In this document: positions 17,829-25,311 of the stretch, piece by piece
How positions within the stretch are numbered: position 1 is the first letter of the stretch
Layout of the letters: every line of letters begins with the position of its first letter
Source: an uncultured Alphaproteobacteria bacterium
Lineage (GTDB): Bacteria; Pseudomonadota; Alphaproteobacteria; GCA-2731375
DNA: 64,000 nucleotides
Assembly (NCBI GenBank): GCA_951812805.1
Contig: CATOSZ010000008.1
Span: 1-64,000 of the forward strand
Direction: 5' to 3'
Notes under the pieces: generated by a model
Databases searched by the model: none
Seen by the model: only the letters and a program-made list of their open reading frames with translations
What the model was told of the DNA's origin: nothing
Program-made: the position numbers and the translations under genes

Positions 17829-18103
17829 TCAATGGACGCAAGCGCAGCGTCCTGGGCGCGCTCAGCCTGTCGGCGCACGCGCTCAGCATGATGCTCTCTT
17901 ACGGGTGGGTGGTCCTGCTCGTCGCGCTGCTGGCCAGCCCCATCGGCTTACACGTCCGCGTGTCCTACACCTACTATGGCCCGATCTCGGATAAGAGCTT
18001 CACCAGCTGCGCCTATCTCGGATCGCGTGGGATCGTGCATCCCGATCTCGCCCCGGACTGCCCGCTCATCGCCGTTCTTGATGCGCGCGCGTGGGGGCGG
18101 TGA
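17825..18103 (+). CDS. Small membrane protein, unknown
   Basis: A 92-residue protein whose ATG overlaps the coupling-protein stop. One long hydrophobic segment (about residues 25-46, LSYGWVVLLVALLASPIGL) is followed by a roughly 45-residue outer domain with two Cys (SCAYLG and DCPL) that could form a disulfide. Tight coupling to the VirD4-type gene suggests a partner of the ATPase. No family recognised. Confidence 0.7.
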   Translation: MINGRKRSVLGALSLSAHALSMMLSYGWVVLLVALLASPIGLHVRVSYTYYGPISDKSFTSCAYLGSRGIVHPDLAPDCPLIAVLDARAWGR

Positions 18104-18516
18104 TGGCCAGAAAGCCCGATCCAAAACCCGCCGCCGCGCATGACCGGGCGCATGCGCCCGCCAATGATCATGTCACCGGTCCGTGGATCGCACCGGAGAA
18201 AGTGCCGCCGGTGCTGCGCCAGTTCCAGGAAAACCGCGATCCACTGATCAAGGCGCAGCTTCAGGATTTGGAGAAGAGCGAAGCCCAGCGGCGGGAGGAA
18301 AGTGGGCGCGGCTCGGCGATGGTCGGGCAGGAAAAACCGAAACTCAATGCCCGCCCGCCCGAAGAGATGGGCCGCGCCTCCGACCGCAATTCCTTCAATG
18401 AACGCTGGCTGGTCGAACAGCGTGACGCCGTTCTGGACCAGGCCAAACGCCAGCAAGGACCAGCGCGCGAGGGTCCGGCGCATCAACCGGGCCCATCCCG
18501 GGAGCCGTCGCGGTGA
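18103..18516 (+). CDS. Hydrophilic protein with basic C-terminal tail, unknown
   Basis: A 137-residue protein starting at the TGATG overlap with the previous gene. It is disordered-looking and charged (KPDPKPAAAHDRAH at the start). The C-terminus contains LVEQRDAVLDQAK and ends SREPSR, which recurs in the next gene (LVEERDAVMAQAK ... GREPSR) although the rest of the two proteins differs. A shared charged tail just after a coupling ATPase gene may be a recognition signal for export, but this is inference. Confidence 0.7.
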   Translation: MARKPDPKPAAAHDRAHAPANDHVTGPWIAPEKVPPVLRQFQENRDPLIKAQLQDLEKSEAQRREESGRGSAMVGQEKPKLNARPPEEMGRASDRNSFNERWLVEQRDAVLDQAKRQQGPAREGPAHQPGPSREPSR

Positions 18517-18546
18517 CGGTCTTCCCATTTTGCAAGGAGAAGCATG

Positions 18547-18924
18547 ATGAGCAATGAAACCAAACAAGCCCCGATCCAGACATTCAGGGATGGTGGTGTT
18601 GTCGTGAAGCTCTGGCGTCAGGACGGGGGTGAAAACGGCCCCTTCGTCTCGGCGACAATCGGGCGAACCTACCGCGATCCGAAGAGCAATGAGTATCGCG
18701 AGTCCCGCTCGCTTGGCGGCACCGACATGCTCAAGGCGCAAGCGCTTCTGGGCGAGGCGCACCGCGAGGCCCTCAAATGGCGGGAGTATTTCCGCGAGAC
18801 GGAAGGCACCCAGGATCCGCCCAGGGACAAAGATCGATCCGCTAATCTGGTGGAAGAGCGCGATGCGGTGATGGCACAGGCCAAAAGCCCGGACACGGGC
18901 CGTGGCCGGGAACCGTCCCGTTGA
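18547..18924 (+). CDS. Small protein with the same C-terminal tail, unknown
   Basis: A 125-residue protein (an ATG at 18544 is equally possible; AAGGAGA precedes both). The N-terminal part (FRDGGVVVKLWRQDG, GPFVSATIGRTYRDP) looks like a small beta-rich fold, similar in feel to single-strand-DNA-binding or DUF-type proteins in plasmid transfer regions. The tail LVEERDAVMAQAK ... REPSR matches that of the upstream gene. A 30-base gap separates them. Role unknown. Confidence 0.7.
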   Translation: MSNETKQAPIQTFRDGGVVVKLWRQDGGENGPFVSATIGRTYRDPKSNEYRESRSLGGTDMLKAQALLGEAHREALKWREYFRETEGTQDPPRDKDRSANLVEERDAVMAQAKSPDTGRGREPSR

Positions 18925-19101
18925 AGAGCGTCGCAAGCGGCGGGCACTGCAAATGTCCGCCGCTTGCCCGAAGGCCGATCCATAAATATTACAACAAAGG
19001 AATATTTTCCTGTACATGAGAAGGAAATAATGTTAAGGTTGGCGTTTTTGTTCCCTTCAGGGAACGCAAACGAGAGGTACGGAAAGGAGCGAGAAAAAGC
19101 C

Positions 19102-19488
19102 ATGGAAGAAGACGGCACAAGAATGGAAGGGGATGAAAGTACGGGACCGGCGCTTGTCCGGCCTGGGCTGGGCCATAACCGCCCGGCTGTTGAAATCGAT
19201 TACGAAGAGTATCTGCGTTTTCTGGAAGACGACGATATCAGCGAAGCGGATAAGCGCGAATTGCTTGGCCTGCTCTGGTCCATCGTCTGTGAGTTCGTGG
19301 CGATGGGCTTTGGCGTTCATCCTGTCCAACAGGCCCAAGAGAGCTGTGGAAAACCCGAAGAAAATACGCCAAAACCCGCACAGAGCAACGGACATGGTGT
19401 AAACTGTGAGGATGGTAAATTCATAAAATCAATTGACAGGCCCGCCGAATCGGAAAATCCACCGGCGGGGAAAGGAGCCCGAATATGA
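19102..19488 (+). CDS. Small acidic protein preceding the serine recombinase
   Basis: A 128-residue protein if started at MEEDGTRM (19102); an upstream in-frame ATG at 18964 would add 46 residues of doubtful coding quality. It has the segment PGLGHNRPAVE followed by an acidic helix pair (YEEYLRFLEDDDISEADKRELLGLLWSIVCEF), then a low-complexity polar tail. Similar short proteins often precede large serine recombinases in alphaproteobacterial islands. Its stop overlaps the recombinase ATG (ATGA), so expression is coupled, which suggests a directionality or accessory role. Confidence 0.7.
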   Translation: MEEDGTRMEGDESTGPALVRPGLGHNRPAVEIDYEEYLRFLEDDDISEADKRELLGLLWSIVCEFVAMGFGVHPVQQAQESCGKPEENTPKPAQSNGHGVNCEDGKFIKSIDRPAESENPPAGKGARI

Positions 19489-21038
19489 CATCATTTGAAA
19501 AATCGGTGGAGGTGCATGTCAGATCGGTCCTGTATTGCCGCGTCTCCAGCCGGAAGCAGACATCGGACGGCAGCGGCCTGGACAGCCAGGAGCACCGGTG
19601 CCGTCAGTATGCGGCGGCGAAGGGCTATGAGGTCGCGGCCGTGTTCCCCGACGATGTGTCCGGTGGCGGTGACTTCATGCAGCGCCCGGGCATGGTGGCG
19701 CTGCTCAAATATCTCGATGCGCACCCGGGCGAAAATTTTGTCGTCATTTTTGATGATCTGAAACGCTATTCCAGGGATACGGAGTTTCATTTGAAATTGC
19801 GCCGGGAGATGATGGCGCGCAATGCCACGCGCGAATGTCTCAACTTCAATTTTGAGAATTCACCCGAAGGCAAATTTTTTGAAACGATTGTTGCAGCAAC
19901 CGGAACATTGGAGCGCGAACAGAACACCCGCCAGGTCATCCAAAAAATGAAAGCGCGCGTGGAACAAGGCTTCTGGGTCTTCCGCGCGCCCGTCGGCTAT
20001 TGCTACGTTAAATCACCCCGGGGCGGCAAGGAACTGGTGGCCGATGAGCCGTTGGCCACCACCGTACGCGAAGCGCTGGAAGGTTACGCCAGCGGGCACT
20101 TCGCGACGCAAACCGAAGTGAAACGGTTTCTGGAGTCCAAACCGGAGTTCCCCAAGGACAAGCCGAATGGCGAAATCCGCCAGCAGACAATTATCCGTTT
20201 CCTCAACAAGGAAGTCTATGCGGGCCTCGTCGCCGCGCCGAAATGGGGTGTCTCCACGCGCCAGGGCCATCATGAGGGGCTGATCAGCCTCCAGACTTTC
20301 GAGCGTATCCGCCAGAGGCTGAGCGAAACCGCCTATGCGCCTCAGCGCAAGGATATCAATGCTGACTTTCCTTTGCGCGGGGCCGTGTCCTGCGCCTGCT
20401 GTGACACACCGCTCACGGCCGGGTGGTGCAAGGGCAAGAACAAGAAGTATCCGTATTATTTCTGCCGCACGAAGGGGTGTGACGCCTACGCGAAGACCAT
20501 CCGGCGCGGCAAGATCGAGGGTGAGTTCGCCGCATTGCTGGCGTCCGTCCAGCCCGCCACGAAGCTGGTGCGCATCGCCTCGGCGATGTTCGGCAAGGCC
20601 TGGGATCAGTATCAGGCCCGGGCGGAGGGCGATGCCAAGTCCCTCGAACGCGAGATCGAGGATGCCGAGCGTCAGATCGGGCAGCTGGTCGAGCGCATCA
20701 TGGATGCCAGCAACGGGCGCGTTATCGCCGCCTATGAAATGCGGATCGACGCGCTGGAACGGCAAAAGCTGATTCTAGAGGAAAAAGCGGCCCAGGGACC
20801 CGGTCCGCGCCATGGCTTCGACGACATGTTTGAACACGCCACGCAGTTTCTCGCAAGCCCTTGTAAACTCTGGGAAACAGGCCGTTTGGACCTAAGAAGA
20901 CTAATACTCAAACTGGCCTTCCCGGGACATCTGACCTATTGCCGCTCGGAGGGCTTTTTGAACACCAAATTATCCATACCTTTCAGCATGTTAGGGTCTT
21001 TTTCGGGTTCGGAAGGAGGAATGGTGCCGCCGGCGTGA
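19485..21038 (+). CDS. Large serine recombinase (integrase)
   Basis: A 517-residue protein. The N-terminal resolvase domain (residues 12-160) has the nucleophile Ser21 in YCRVSSRKQ and the conserved R-P-G-M and R-Y-S-R-D-T motifs. Next come a recombinase domain (about 175-290) and a zinc ribbon (CACCDTPLTAGWC ... CRTKGC, 305-335). A coiled coil follows (about 385-430). The C-terminus runs into the tRNA-Thr gene on the opposite strand, so the last residues Met-Val-Pro-Pro-Ala and the stop are supplied by attachment-site DNA. This places it as the integrase of the element to its left. Confidence 0.92.
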   Translation: MTSFEKSVEVHVRSVLYCRVSSRKQTSDGSGLDSQEHRCRQYAAAKGYEVAAVFPDDVSGGGDFMQRPGMVALLKYLDAHPGENFVVIFDDLKRYSRDTEFHLKLRREMMARNATRECLNFNFENSPEGKFFETIVAATGTLEREQNTRQVIQKMKARVEQGFWVFRAPVGYCYVKSPRGGKELVADEPLATTVREALEGYASGHFATQTEVKRFLESKPEFPKDKPNGEIRQQTIIRFLNKEVYAGLVAAPKWGVSTRQGHHEGLISLQTFERIRQRLSETAYAPQRKDINADFPLRGAVSCACCDTPLTAGWCKGKNKKYPYYFCRTKGCDAYAKTIRRGKIEGEFAALLASVQPATKLVRIASAMFGKAWDQYQARAEGDAKSLEREIEDAERQIGQLVERIMDASNGRVIAAYEMRIDALERQKLILEEKAAQGPGPRHGFDDMFEHATQFLASPCKLWETGRLDLRRLILKLAFPGHLTYCRSEGFLNTKLSIPFSMLGSFSGSEGGMVPPA

Positions 21039-21096
21039 ATTGAACACGCGACCCCACCCTTACCAAGGGTGTGCTCTACCCCTGAGCTACGGCGGC
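21022..21096 (-). tRNA. tRNA-Thr (anticodon GGT)
   Basis: 75 bases including an encoded CCA end. The acceptor stem GCCGCCG pairs with CGGCGGC, the D arm is GCTC...GAGC, the anticodon loop is TTGGTAA, and the T arm is GCGTG-TTCAATT-CACGC. Its 3' end touches the serine recombinase gene, so it is the probable attachment site of the element on its left. Confidence 0.95.
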
Positions 21097-21161
21097 ACGG
21101 TGGGCCGCGATGGATCTCATTTCGGGGCCCGGCTTCGCAATAGCGAACGGGGGGCGGGGCG

Positions 21162-22142
21162 TCAAGCGTCGAGGCGGAGCAAGGGGCGGGTTTGCGGCCA
21201 GGTGCCGCCGCCCCACAAGGGGAGATGGGTCATCTTCACGCCGGCGCCGCCGGTGACGATCGGCTGGATCACATCCGGGCCCGCCGCCGGCGCCGCGCCG
21301 TTGGCAGGCGCGGTGAACAGGTATTCGCGCAGGCGGTCGAGATCGAAGCCGCGGGCGGCGAGCAGGCGGGCGAGTTCGGGGGGCAGCAGGAAGACCTGGG
21401 CGCCGCGCGGGCGATCGCGTCCGGCACCGGAGACGTCGAGGGCGGTGGCCATAATGCGGGCGAGGGGGGCGAGGACGGCTTCGGCCGTGTCCGCCGGCGG
21501 GTCCGGCAGCACCTCGATCGTGCCGGAGACGCCGAGCACGGTGACGGCGTCAGCATCGCCGTCCAAGCCCATCCGGGCGGCGAGCGGCGGCAAAATGCCC
21601 TCGCGGTTTTCGGCGAAAGCGAAGCCGTATTTGCCGGGCTGGCCCATGGTGGCCATGTCGCCGACATTCTCCCGCGCCCCGGCGATGTTGCGCAGACAGA
21701 GGCTGAGCGCCCGGCCGAGCGTCGCGTTGGCGCGGTTGCCGGGGCCGAGGCAGTTGGTCGCCGCGTTCATCTCCAGCCGGCGGGCGATCGGTCCGTGCAC
21801 GCAGAGCGCCACCGCCGGCGTGCCGGTCGTGGTCAAGAGGCCCAGCAGATTGAAGTCCGACTCCAGACAGGCGAGGAGCGCCGTCAGCACCACCGGCAAG
21901 GCGCCCGGCGCACAGCCCGCCATGACGCAATCATGCGCCGCCGCCCGCGCGGTCAGTTCGCCAAAGAGCGGCGGCAGCGCGCCGAGGGGGGCATCGGGTG
22001 CCCGAACCCCCGCCAGCATCGCGGCCATCCGTGCCGTCGTGGGCGGCACCAGCGGCAGGCCATCGTCGAGGCCGCGGGCCGTCAGTTCCGCCTGCGCCCG
22101 TTCCCACGCGATGTCGTCGGCGAAGAGGGGGCGCCCGTCCAT
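21162..22142 (-). CDS. UGSC-operon protein, paralogue 1, unknown function
   Basis: A 326-residue soluble protein, last in the minus-strand operon, starting 9 bases after the stop of its paralogue at 22152. Both share the layout G-x-P-L-V-x-P near the N-terminus, A-G-C in a following helix, an N-C-x-G motif followed by R-A-N-A-T-(I/L)-G-R-A-L, and P-x-K-Y-x-F-x-F-A-E-N. In this copy the motif is TNCLGPGNRANATLGRAL and the later FCFAENEE has become FAFAENRE. The conserved Cys residues beside a Sec-containing protein suggest a thiol-based or metal-sulfur role. I know no characterised member. The C-terminal part is shorter than in the paralogue. Confidence 0.75.
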   Translation of the reverse strand: MDGRPLFADDIAWERAQAELTARGLDDGLPLVPPTTARMAAMLAGVRAPDAPLGALPPLFGELTARAAAHDCVMAGCAPGALPVVLTALLACLESDFNLLGLLTTTGTPAVALCVHGPIARRLEMNAATNCLGPGNRANATLGRALSLCLRNIAGARENVGDMATMGQPGKYGFAFAENREGILPPLAARMGLDGDADAVTVLGVSGTIEVLPDPPADTAEAVLAPLARIMATALDVSGAGRDRPRGAQVFLLPPELARLLAARGFDLDRLREYLFTAPANGAAPAAGPDVIQPIVTGGAGVKMTHLPLWGGGTWPQTRPLLRLDA

Positions 22143-22151
22143 CGCCGGGCT

Positions 22152-23204
22152 CTAGGTCGAGGCGAGCGGCGGATTGGCGACGCGGACCGAGCAGGCCTCG
22201 GTGAAGCCGAAGGGCGGGATATAGGCCGAGTGCTTGCCGGGGCCGCCGGCGACCAGGACGTGGATGTCCTCCGGCCCGTTGGTCAGCGGATAGTGGTCGT
22301 CGACCAGGGGGCGATCCATCGAGGCATAGCTCTCGCGGTTTTCCGGCGAGACGCGGGAGATATGCACGGCGGAGCGTTCGAAGACGGCGGCCTGGATGTC
22401 CTCGATTCCCAGGCCGTCGCGGGCGAGCGTCGCCGCGTGCTCCGGCCCCAGCACCAGGAAGAAGGGCGCGGTCGAGTAGATCGTGTTGGCGCCGACCTGA
22501 CTGACGGTGTTGGCGATCGTGGTGAGCAGGCCGTCGCCGCTGGTTGAACCGTGGTCGTTGATGTTGTGCGGCGCCTCGGCCGGGATCGCCGTCACCACGC
22601 TGTCGGCGGCGGCGAACCCCCGGCGCACGTGATAGGGCGCCCAGGGGCTTTCCTCCTCGTTCTCGGCGAAACAGAAGGCGTATTTCGCCGGCGTGCCCTG
22701 GGTCGAGCGGTCCATCACGCCGGGCTTGGCGCCGCCGACGTTCAGCAGGATCAGCTGCAGCGCCCGGCCGATGGTGGCGTTGGCCCGCCAGCCCTGGCCG
22801 AAACAGTTGGAGGAACAGTTGATCTCCAGCTCGCGCCGCAGCGGGCCGCTCACCAGCAGCATCTGGGCGCAGGAATGCGTCGTCGCGAGGGAGCCGTGCA
22901 GATTGTATTCGGGCTTCAGGACGGCGCGCGCCGCGGCGACGACGACGGGAAAATATTCCGCCCGGCAGCCGGCCATCACGGCGTTCGCGGCGAGCGAGCG
23001 GAGCGTCGGCACGACGCGGCGTGGCGACATCGGCGCGAACGGCTCGTTGTCGCCCCGGCAGGTCGCGACGAAACGGTCGACCAAGTCCTCGCTCGGCATC
23101 ACCAGAGGGAAGCCGTCGCTCCAGCCTTGCTCAATCGCATAATCGTTCCAGGTGGCGGCGTCGAGCTCGTCCAGCTCGATCACCTCCTCGTCTTCGTGGC
23201 TCAT
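22152..23204 (-). CDS. UGSC-operon protein, paralogue 2, unknown function
   Basis: A 350-residue soluble protein starting at MSHEDEEVIELDE; GGAAGGA is nine bases upstream, which decides against an earlier in-frame ATG. Conserved parts: WSDGFPLVMPSEDLV (about 28-42), MAGCRAEYFPVVV (about 78-90), NCSSNCFGQGWRANATIGRAL (about 125-145) and KYAFCFAENEESPW (about 170-183). The sequence shows four well-placed Cys, two of them in N-C-S-S-N-C. It is 91 bases downstream of the selenoprotein stop. The function is not known to me. A catalytic or binding partner of the UGSC protein is the natural inference. Confidence 0.75.
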   Translation of the reverse strand: MSHEDEEVIELDELDAATWNDYAIEQGWSDGFPLVMPSEDLVDRFVATCRGDNEPFAPMSPRRVVPTLRSLAANAVMAGCRAEYFPVVVAAARAVLKPEYNLHGSLATTHSCAQMLLVSGPLRRELEINCSSNCFGQGWRANATIGRALQLILLNVGGAKPGVMDRSTQGTPAKYAFCFAENEEESPWAPYHVRRGFAAADSVVTAIPAEAPHNINDHGSTSGDGLLTTIANTVSQVGANTIYSTAPFFLVLGPEHAATLARDGLGIEDIQAAVFERSAVHISRVSPENRESYASMDRPLVDDHYPLTNGPEDIHVLVAGGPGKHSAYIPPFGFTEACSVRVANPPLAST

Positions 23205-23295
23205 GAGATCTCGTCCTTCCCCCTCGCGGACAACAACGGACATCGCCCCCGCACGGTGCACGGGCGATGCCGGCCGGCTCCGGCGGCGTGGGCGT

Positions 23296-23814
23296 TCAGG
23301 CCCCGATCGCCGCGCGCAGGCTGTTGGTGGCGGTGTCGATCCGCTCCGCCAGCTCTTCGGTGTTCAGGCCGCCCACCGGATGGCTGACGACCAGGACCTT
23401 GGGCGTGACGTTGCGCGCCCGGGCCTGCGCCTGCACCAACGGCAGGAAGACCTTGGTGGTGACGATATAGGTCTCGACGCCGCGCTTCTCGAGTTCGATG
23501 CTGTCATGGAAACTCCACGACGAGCATGCGCCTCAATCCGCGAGCGCGAGCAGCGCTCCGCGTCGGGTCCGGGCCACCTCTTCGATCATCTCGGGCGGCG
23601 CCGGCTGGGCCGGGCTGTCCTTGGTAATGTAGGTGACGTCGGAGATGTCGCGATAGTCGGCGAGGCTGTCGCGCACGCCTTCCAACAGTTCGCGGGCGTT
23701 CGGCTTGGCGTTGCCGAACAGGATGATGGGATCGCGCGCCCAGTCGACCGGGCGGGCATCACTTTTCGCATCGCCGTCGGCCACCAGGCCGAAGGCGGGA
23801 TTGACGATACGCAT
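23296..23814 (-). CDS. UGSC-family selenoprotein with in-frame UGA (Sec94)
   Basis: Started at ATG 23814 (GGGGAG nine bases upstream), the frame runs 93 codons to a TGA at 23535-23533 and continues 78 codons to a real TGA at 23298-23296, 172 residues in all. The TGA is followed by Gly-Ala-Cys, giving Sec94-x-x-Cys97, the redox motif of the UGSC family whose Sec form is known. The downstream part (SSWSFHDSIELEKRGV, then VVSHPVGGLNTEEL) is plainly coding and matches that family. A SECIS-like hairpin follows the UGA. A standard gene call would stop at 23533 and lose the C-terminal half. The product is probably a small redox protein; its substrate is unknown. Confidence 0.88.
23499..23526 (-). 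promoter_or_regulatory. Bacterial SECIS-like hairpin for Sec94
   Basis: The hairpin begins 6 bases after the UGA. The outer stem TGCT/AGCA (23526-23523 with 23502-23499), one bulged C (23522) and a 7-bp inner stem (GTCGTGG with CCATGAC, one G-U pair) close a 5-base loop AGUUU. The loop starts 18 bases after the UGA and carries a G-U near its 5' side, as expected for SelB-binding hairpins in bacteria. Confidence 0.8.
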
Positions 23815-23889
23815 GACGGGTGTCTCCCCTGCTGTGCTCGGTGGCGGGATGATAGCAGGCTTGCCGCTACCCCCGCTCACCCGTCGCCT

Positions 23890-24216
23890 TCAGCCACCGT
23901 GCTTGGGGCCGATCGGCGTCCAGACCCAGGCACCGATCGTCTCGCGGTTGATGGCATCTGAATTGTTTCGCTCCTCCCCCTTGGCCTCGATCGAGGGGAA
24001 GACCTCGCCCGGGTCGTCGACCTCGACCTCGTAGACGGCGAGATAGCGGTTCGGCGCGGCCGCACCCTTCTCGGCGGCGAGTTCGAAGCGCTGGGCGCTG
24101 ACCACCGCCGAGGTCCCGATCACTTCGTCCAGGTGGGTGTTCTCGTACCACTCGTTGTACTCGTCCTCGCGGCCCTCGACCGCTTCGCTCAGGACCATGA
24201 ACAGTTGGCGTGCCAT
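23890..24216 (-). CDS. EthD-like dimeric alpha/beta-barrel protein
   Basis: A 108-residue protein, first in the UGSC operon; GGGGAG is upstream of the ATG. The pattern LFMVLSEAVEGREDEYNEWYENTHLDEV is typical of the EthD/ferredoxin-like dimeric barrel group: a beta strand, then the N-E-W-Y-x-x-x-H-x-x-E motif. Later YLAVYEVEVDD and the W-V-W-T-P end fit the family. Members include monooxygenase helpers and small-molecule lyases. The operon position suggests that it acts with the selenoprotein, substrate unknown. Confidence 0.75.
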   Translation of the reverse strand: MARQLFMVLSEAVEGREDEYNEWYENTHLDEVIGTSAVVSAQRFELAAEKGAAAPNRYLAVYEVEVDDPGEVFPSIEAKGEERNNSDAINRETIGAWVWTPIGPKHGG

Positions 24217-24377
24217 TTTTCGTCTCCCCGGTTTCCTGTGTCGTGTGGCAAATCGTGACCGAGGCCGGCCGCGAAGGCAACCGGCCGTGCGGGATTGAGC
24301 CCGGACGGGGCTGGCGGTTATTGTCCCCCGGCGCCGGCCGCTGCCGTCGGCGATTTGGCAATCGAGGGAGGAGACGC
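24217..24377. promoter_or_regulatory. Divergent promoter region, UGSC operon and hydratase operon
   Basis: 161 bp between the divergent starts at 24216 (minus) and 24378 (plus). Promoters for both operons must lie here or nearby, but I see no clear boxes or operator dyad. Confidence 0.4.
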
Positions 24378-24863
24378 ATGTCCGACGATGTGATCATGCC
24401 GGTCGAGGCGACGCACATCTTGATGTTCGCCCGTGCCGTTGGCGACGACAATCCGATTTACCGCGACGCCGAGGCCGCCGCGAAGACCGAGGTCGGCCAT
24501 ATCATCGCGCCGCCGACCTTTCCGCGCGCGGTCAGCCAGTTCGATCCGGACTATTTCCTCCGGCTGAAGCCCGGCGAGAAGTGGTTCGGTTCCGGGCGCA
24601 ACGCAACCGGCCTCGACGGCCCGGCCAAGAGCAGCGGCGGCCTGCATGCCGAGCAGCACTTCGAGTACCACCGCCAGATGAAGCCCGGCGACGTGTTGTC
24701 GGTCGTCACCCGGGAGGGCAAGACCTGGGAGAAGGAGAGCCGGCGGGCCGGCAAACTGATCTTCACCGAGCGGGTGAGTGAGTACCGCGACCAGGACGGC
24801 GAACTGGTGATCACCGCGCGCGCCGTCGGCGTCAAGACCGAACGTCCGGTCGAGCAGAACTGA
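24378..24863 (+). CDS. FAS1-like dehydratase-domain protein (hotdog hydratase, N-half)
   Basis: A 161-residue MaoC-like N-terminal (FAS1_DH) hotdog domain: VEATHILMFARAVGDDNPIYRD at the start, IIAPPTFPRAV, and GLHAEQHFEYHRQMKPGDVL, which precedes the central helix. GGGAGGAG precedes the ATG. Proteins of this type pair with a MaoC partner, here the next gene 11 bases downstream, to make one enoyl/hydroxyacyl-CoA hydratase in which only one half carries the catalytic Asp/His. It probably acts on a branched or substituted acyl-CoA. Confidence 0.85.
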   Translation: MSDDVIMPVEATHILMFARAVGDDNPIYRDAEAAAKTEVGHIIAPPTFPRAVSQFDPDYFLRLKPGEKWFGSGRNATGLDGPAKSSGGLHAEQHFEYHRQMKPGDVLSVVTREGKTWEKESRRAGKLIFTERVSEYRDQDGELVITARAVGVKTERPVEQN

Positions 24864-24874
24864 GGGAGGCGACA

Positions 24875-25300
24875 ATGGCTTTGAACGCGAGCGATCTGAA
24901 CGCGGGCGATACCCACGAGGAGGTCGTGGTCGACGACCTAACGCGCACCCAGCTGGTGATGTATGCGGGTGCCAGCGGCGACTACAACCCGCTGCACACG
25001 GACGAGGTCTATTGCAAGGAGGCCGCCGGCTACGAGCGCGGAACCTTTGCCCACGGCATGCTCTCCATGGGCCTCACCGGCAAGATGCTGACCAACTTCG
25101 TCGGTGACGGGCGGCTGACCAAATACGGCGTGCGGTTTACCAACCAGGTCTGGCCCGGCGATACGCTGACCGCCAGGGCCACGGTGGTCGAGGTCCGCGC
25201 GGAGGGCGGCGAGCACTTCGTCGACCTCGATGTCGTGACCACCAACCAGGACGGTGCCACCGTCATCACCGGCAGCGCCACCGCGCGCGTCGATCCCTGA
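24875..25300 (+). CDS. MaoC-family hydratase (hotdog, catalytic half)
   Basis: A 141-residue MaoC-like domain with the hydratase motif YAGASGDYNPLHTDEVY (catalytic Asp and His in D-Y-N-P-L-H) and FAHGMLSMGLTGKML. It is encoded immediately after the FAS1-like half and just before an SDR gene, so the three probably hydrate an enoyl-CoA and oxidise the product. GGGAGG precedes the ATG. Confidence 0.88.
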   Translation: MALNASDLNAGDTHEEVVVDDLTRTQLVMYAGASGDYNPLHTDEVYCKEAAGYERGTFAHGMLSMGLTGKMLTNFVGDGRLTKYGVRFTNQVWPGDTLTARATVVEVRAEGGEHFVDLDVVTTNQDGATVITGSATARVDP

Positions 25301-25311
25301 CGGTGCGCGCC

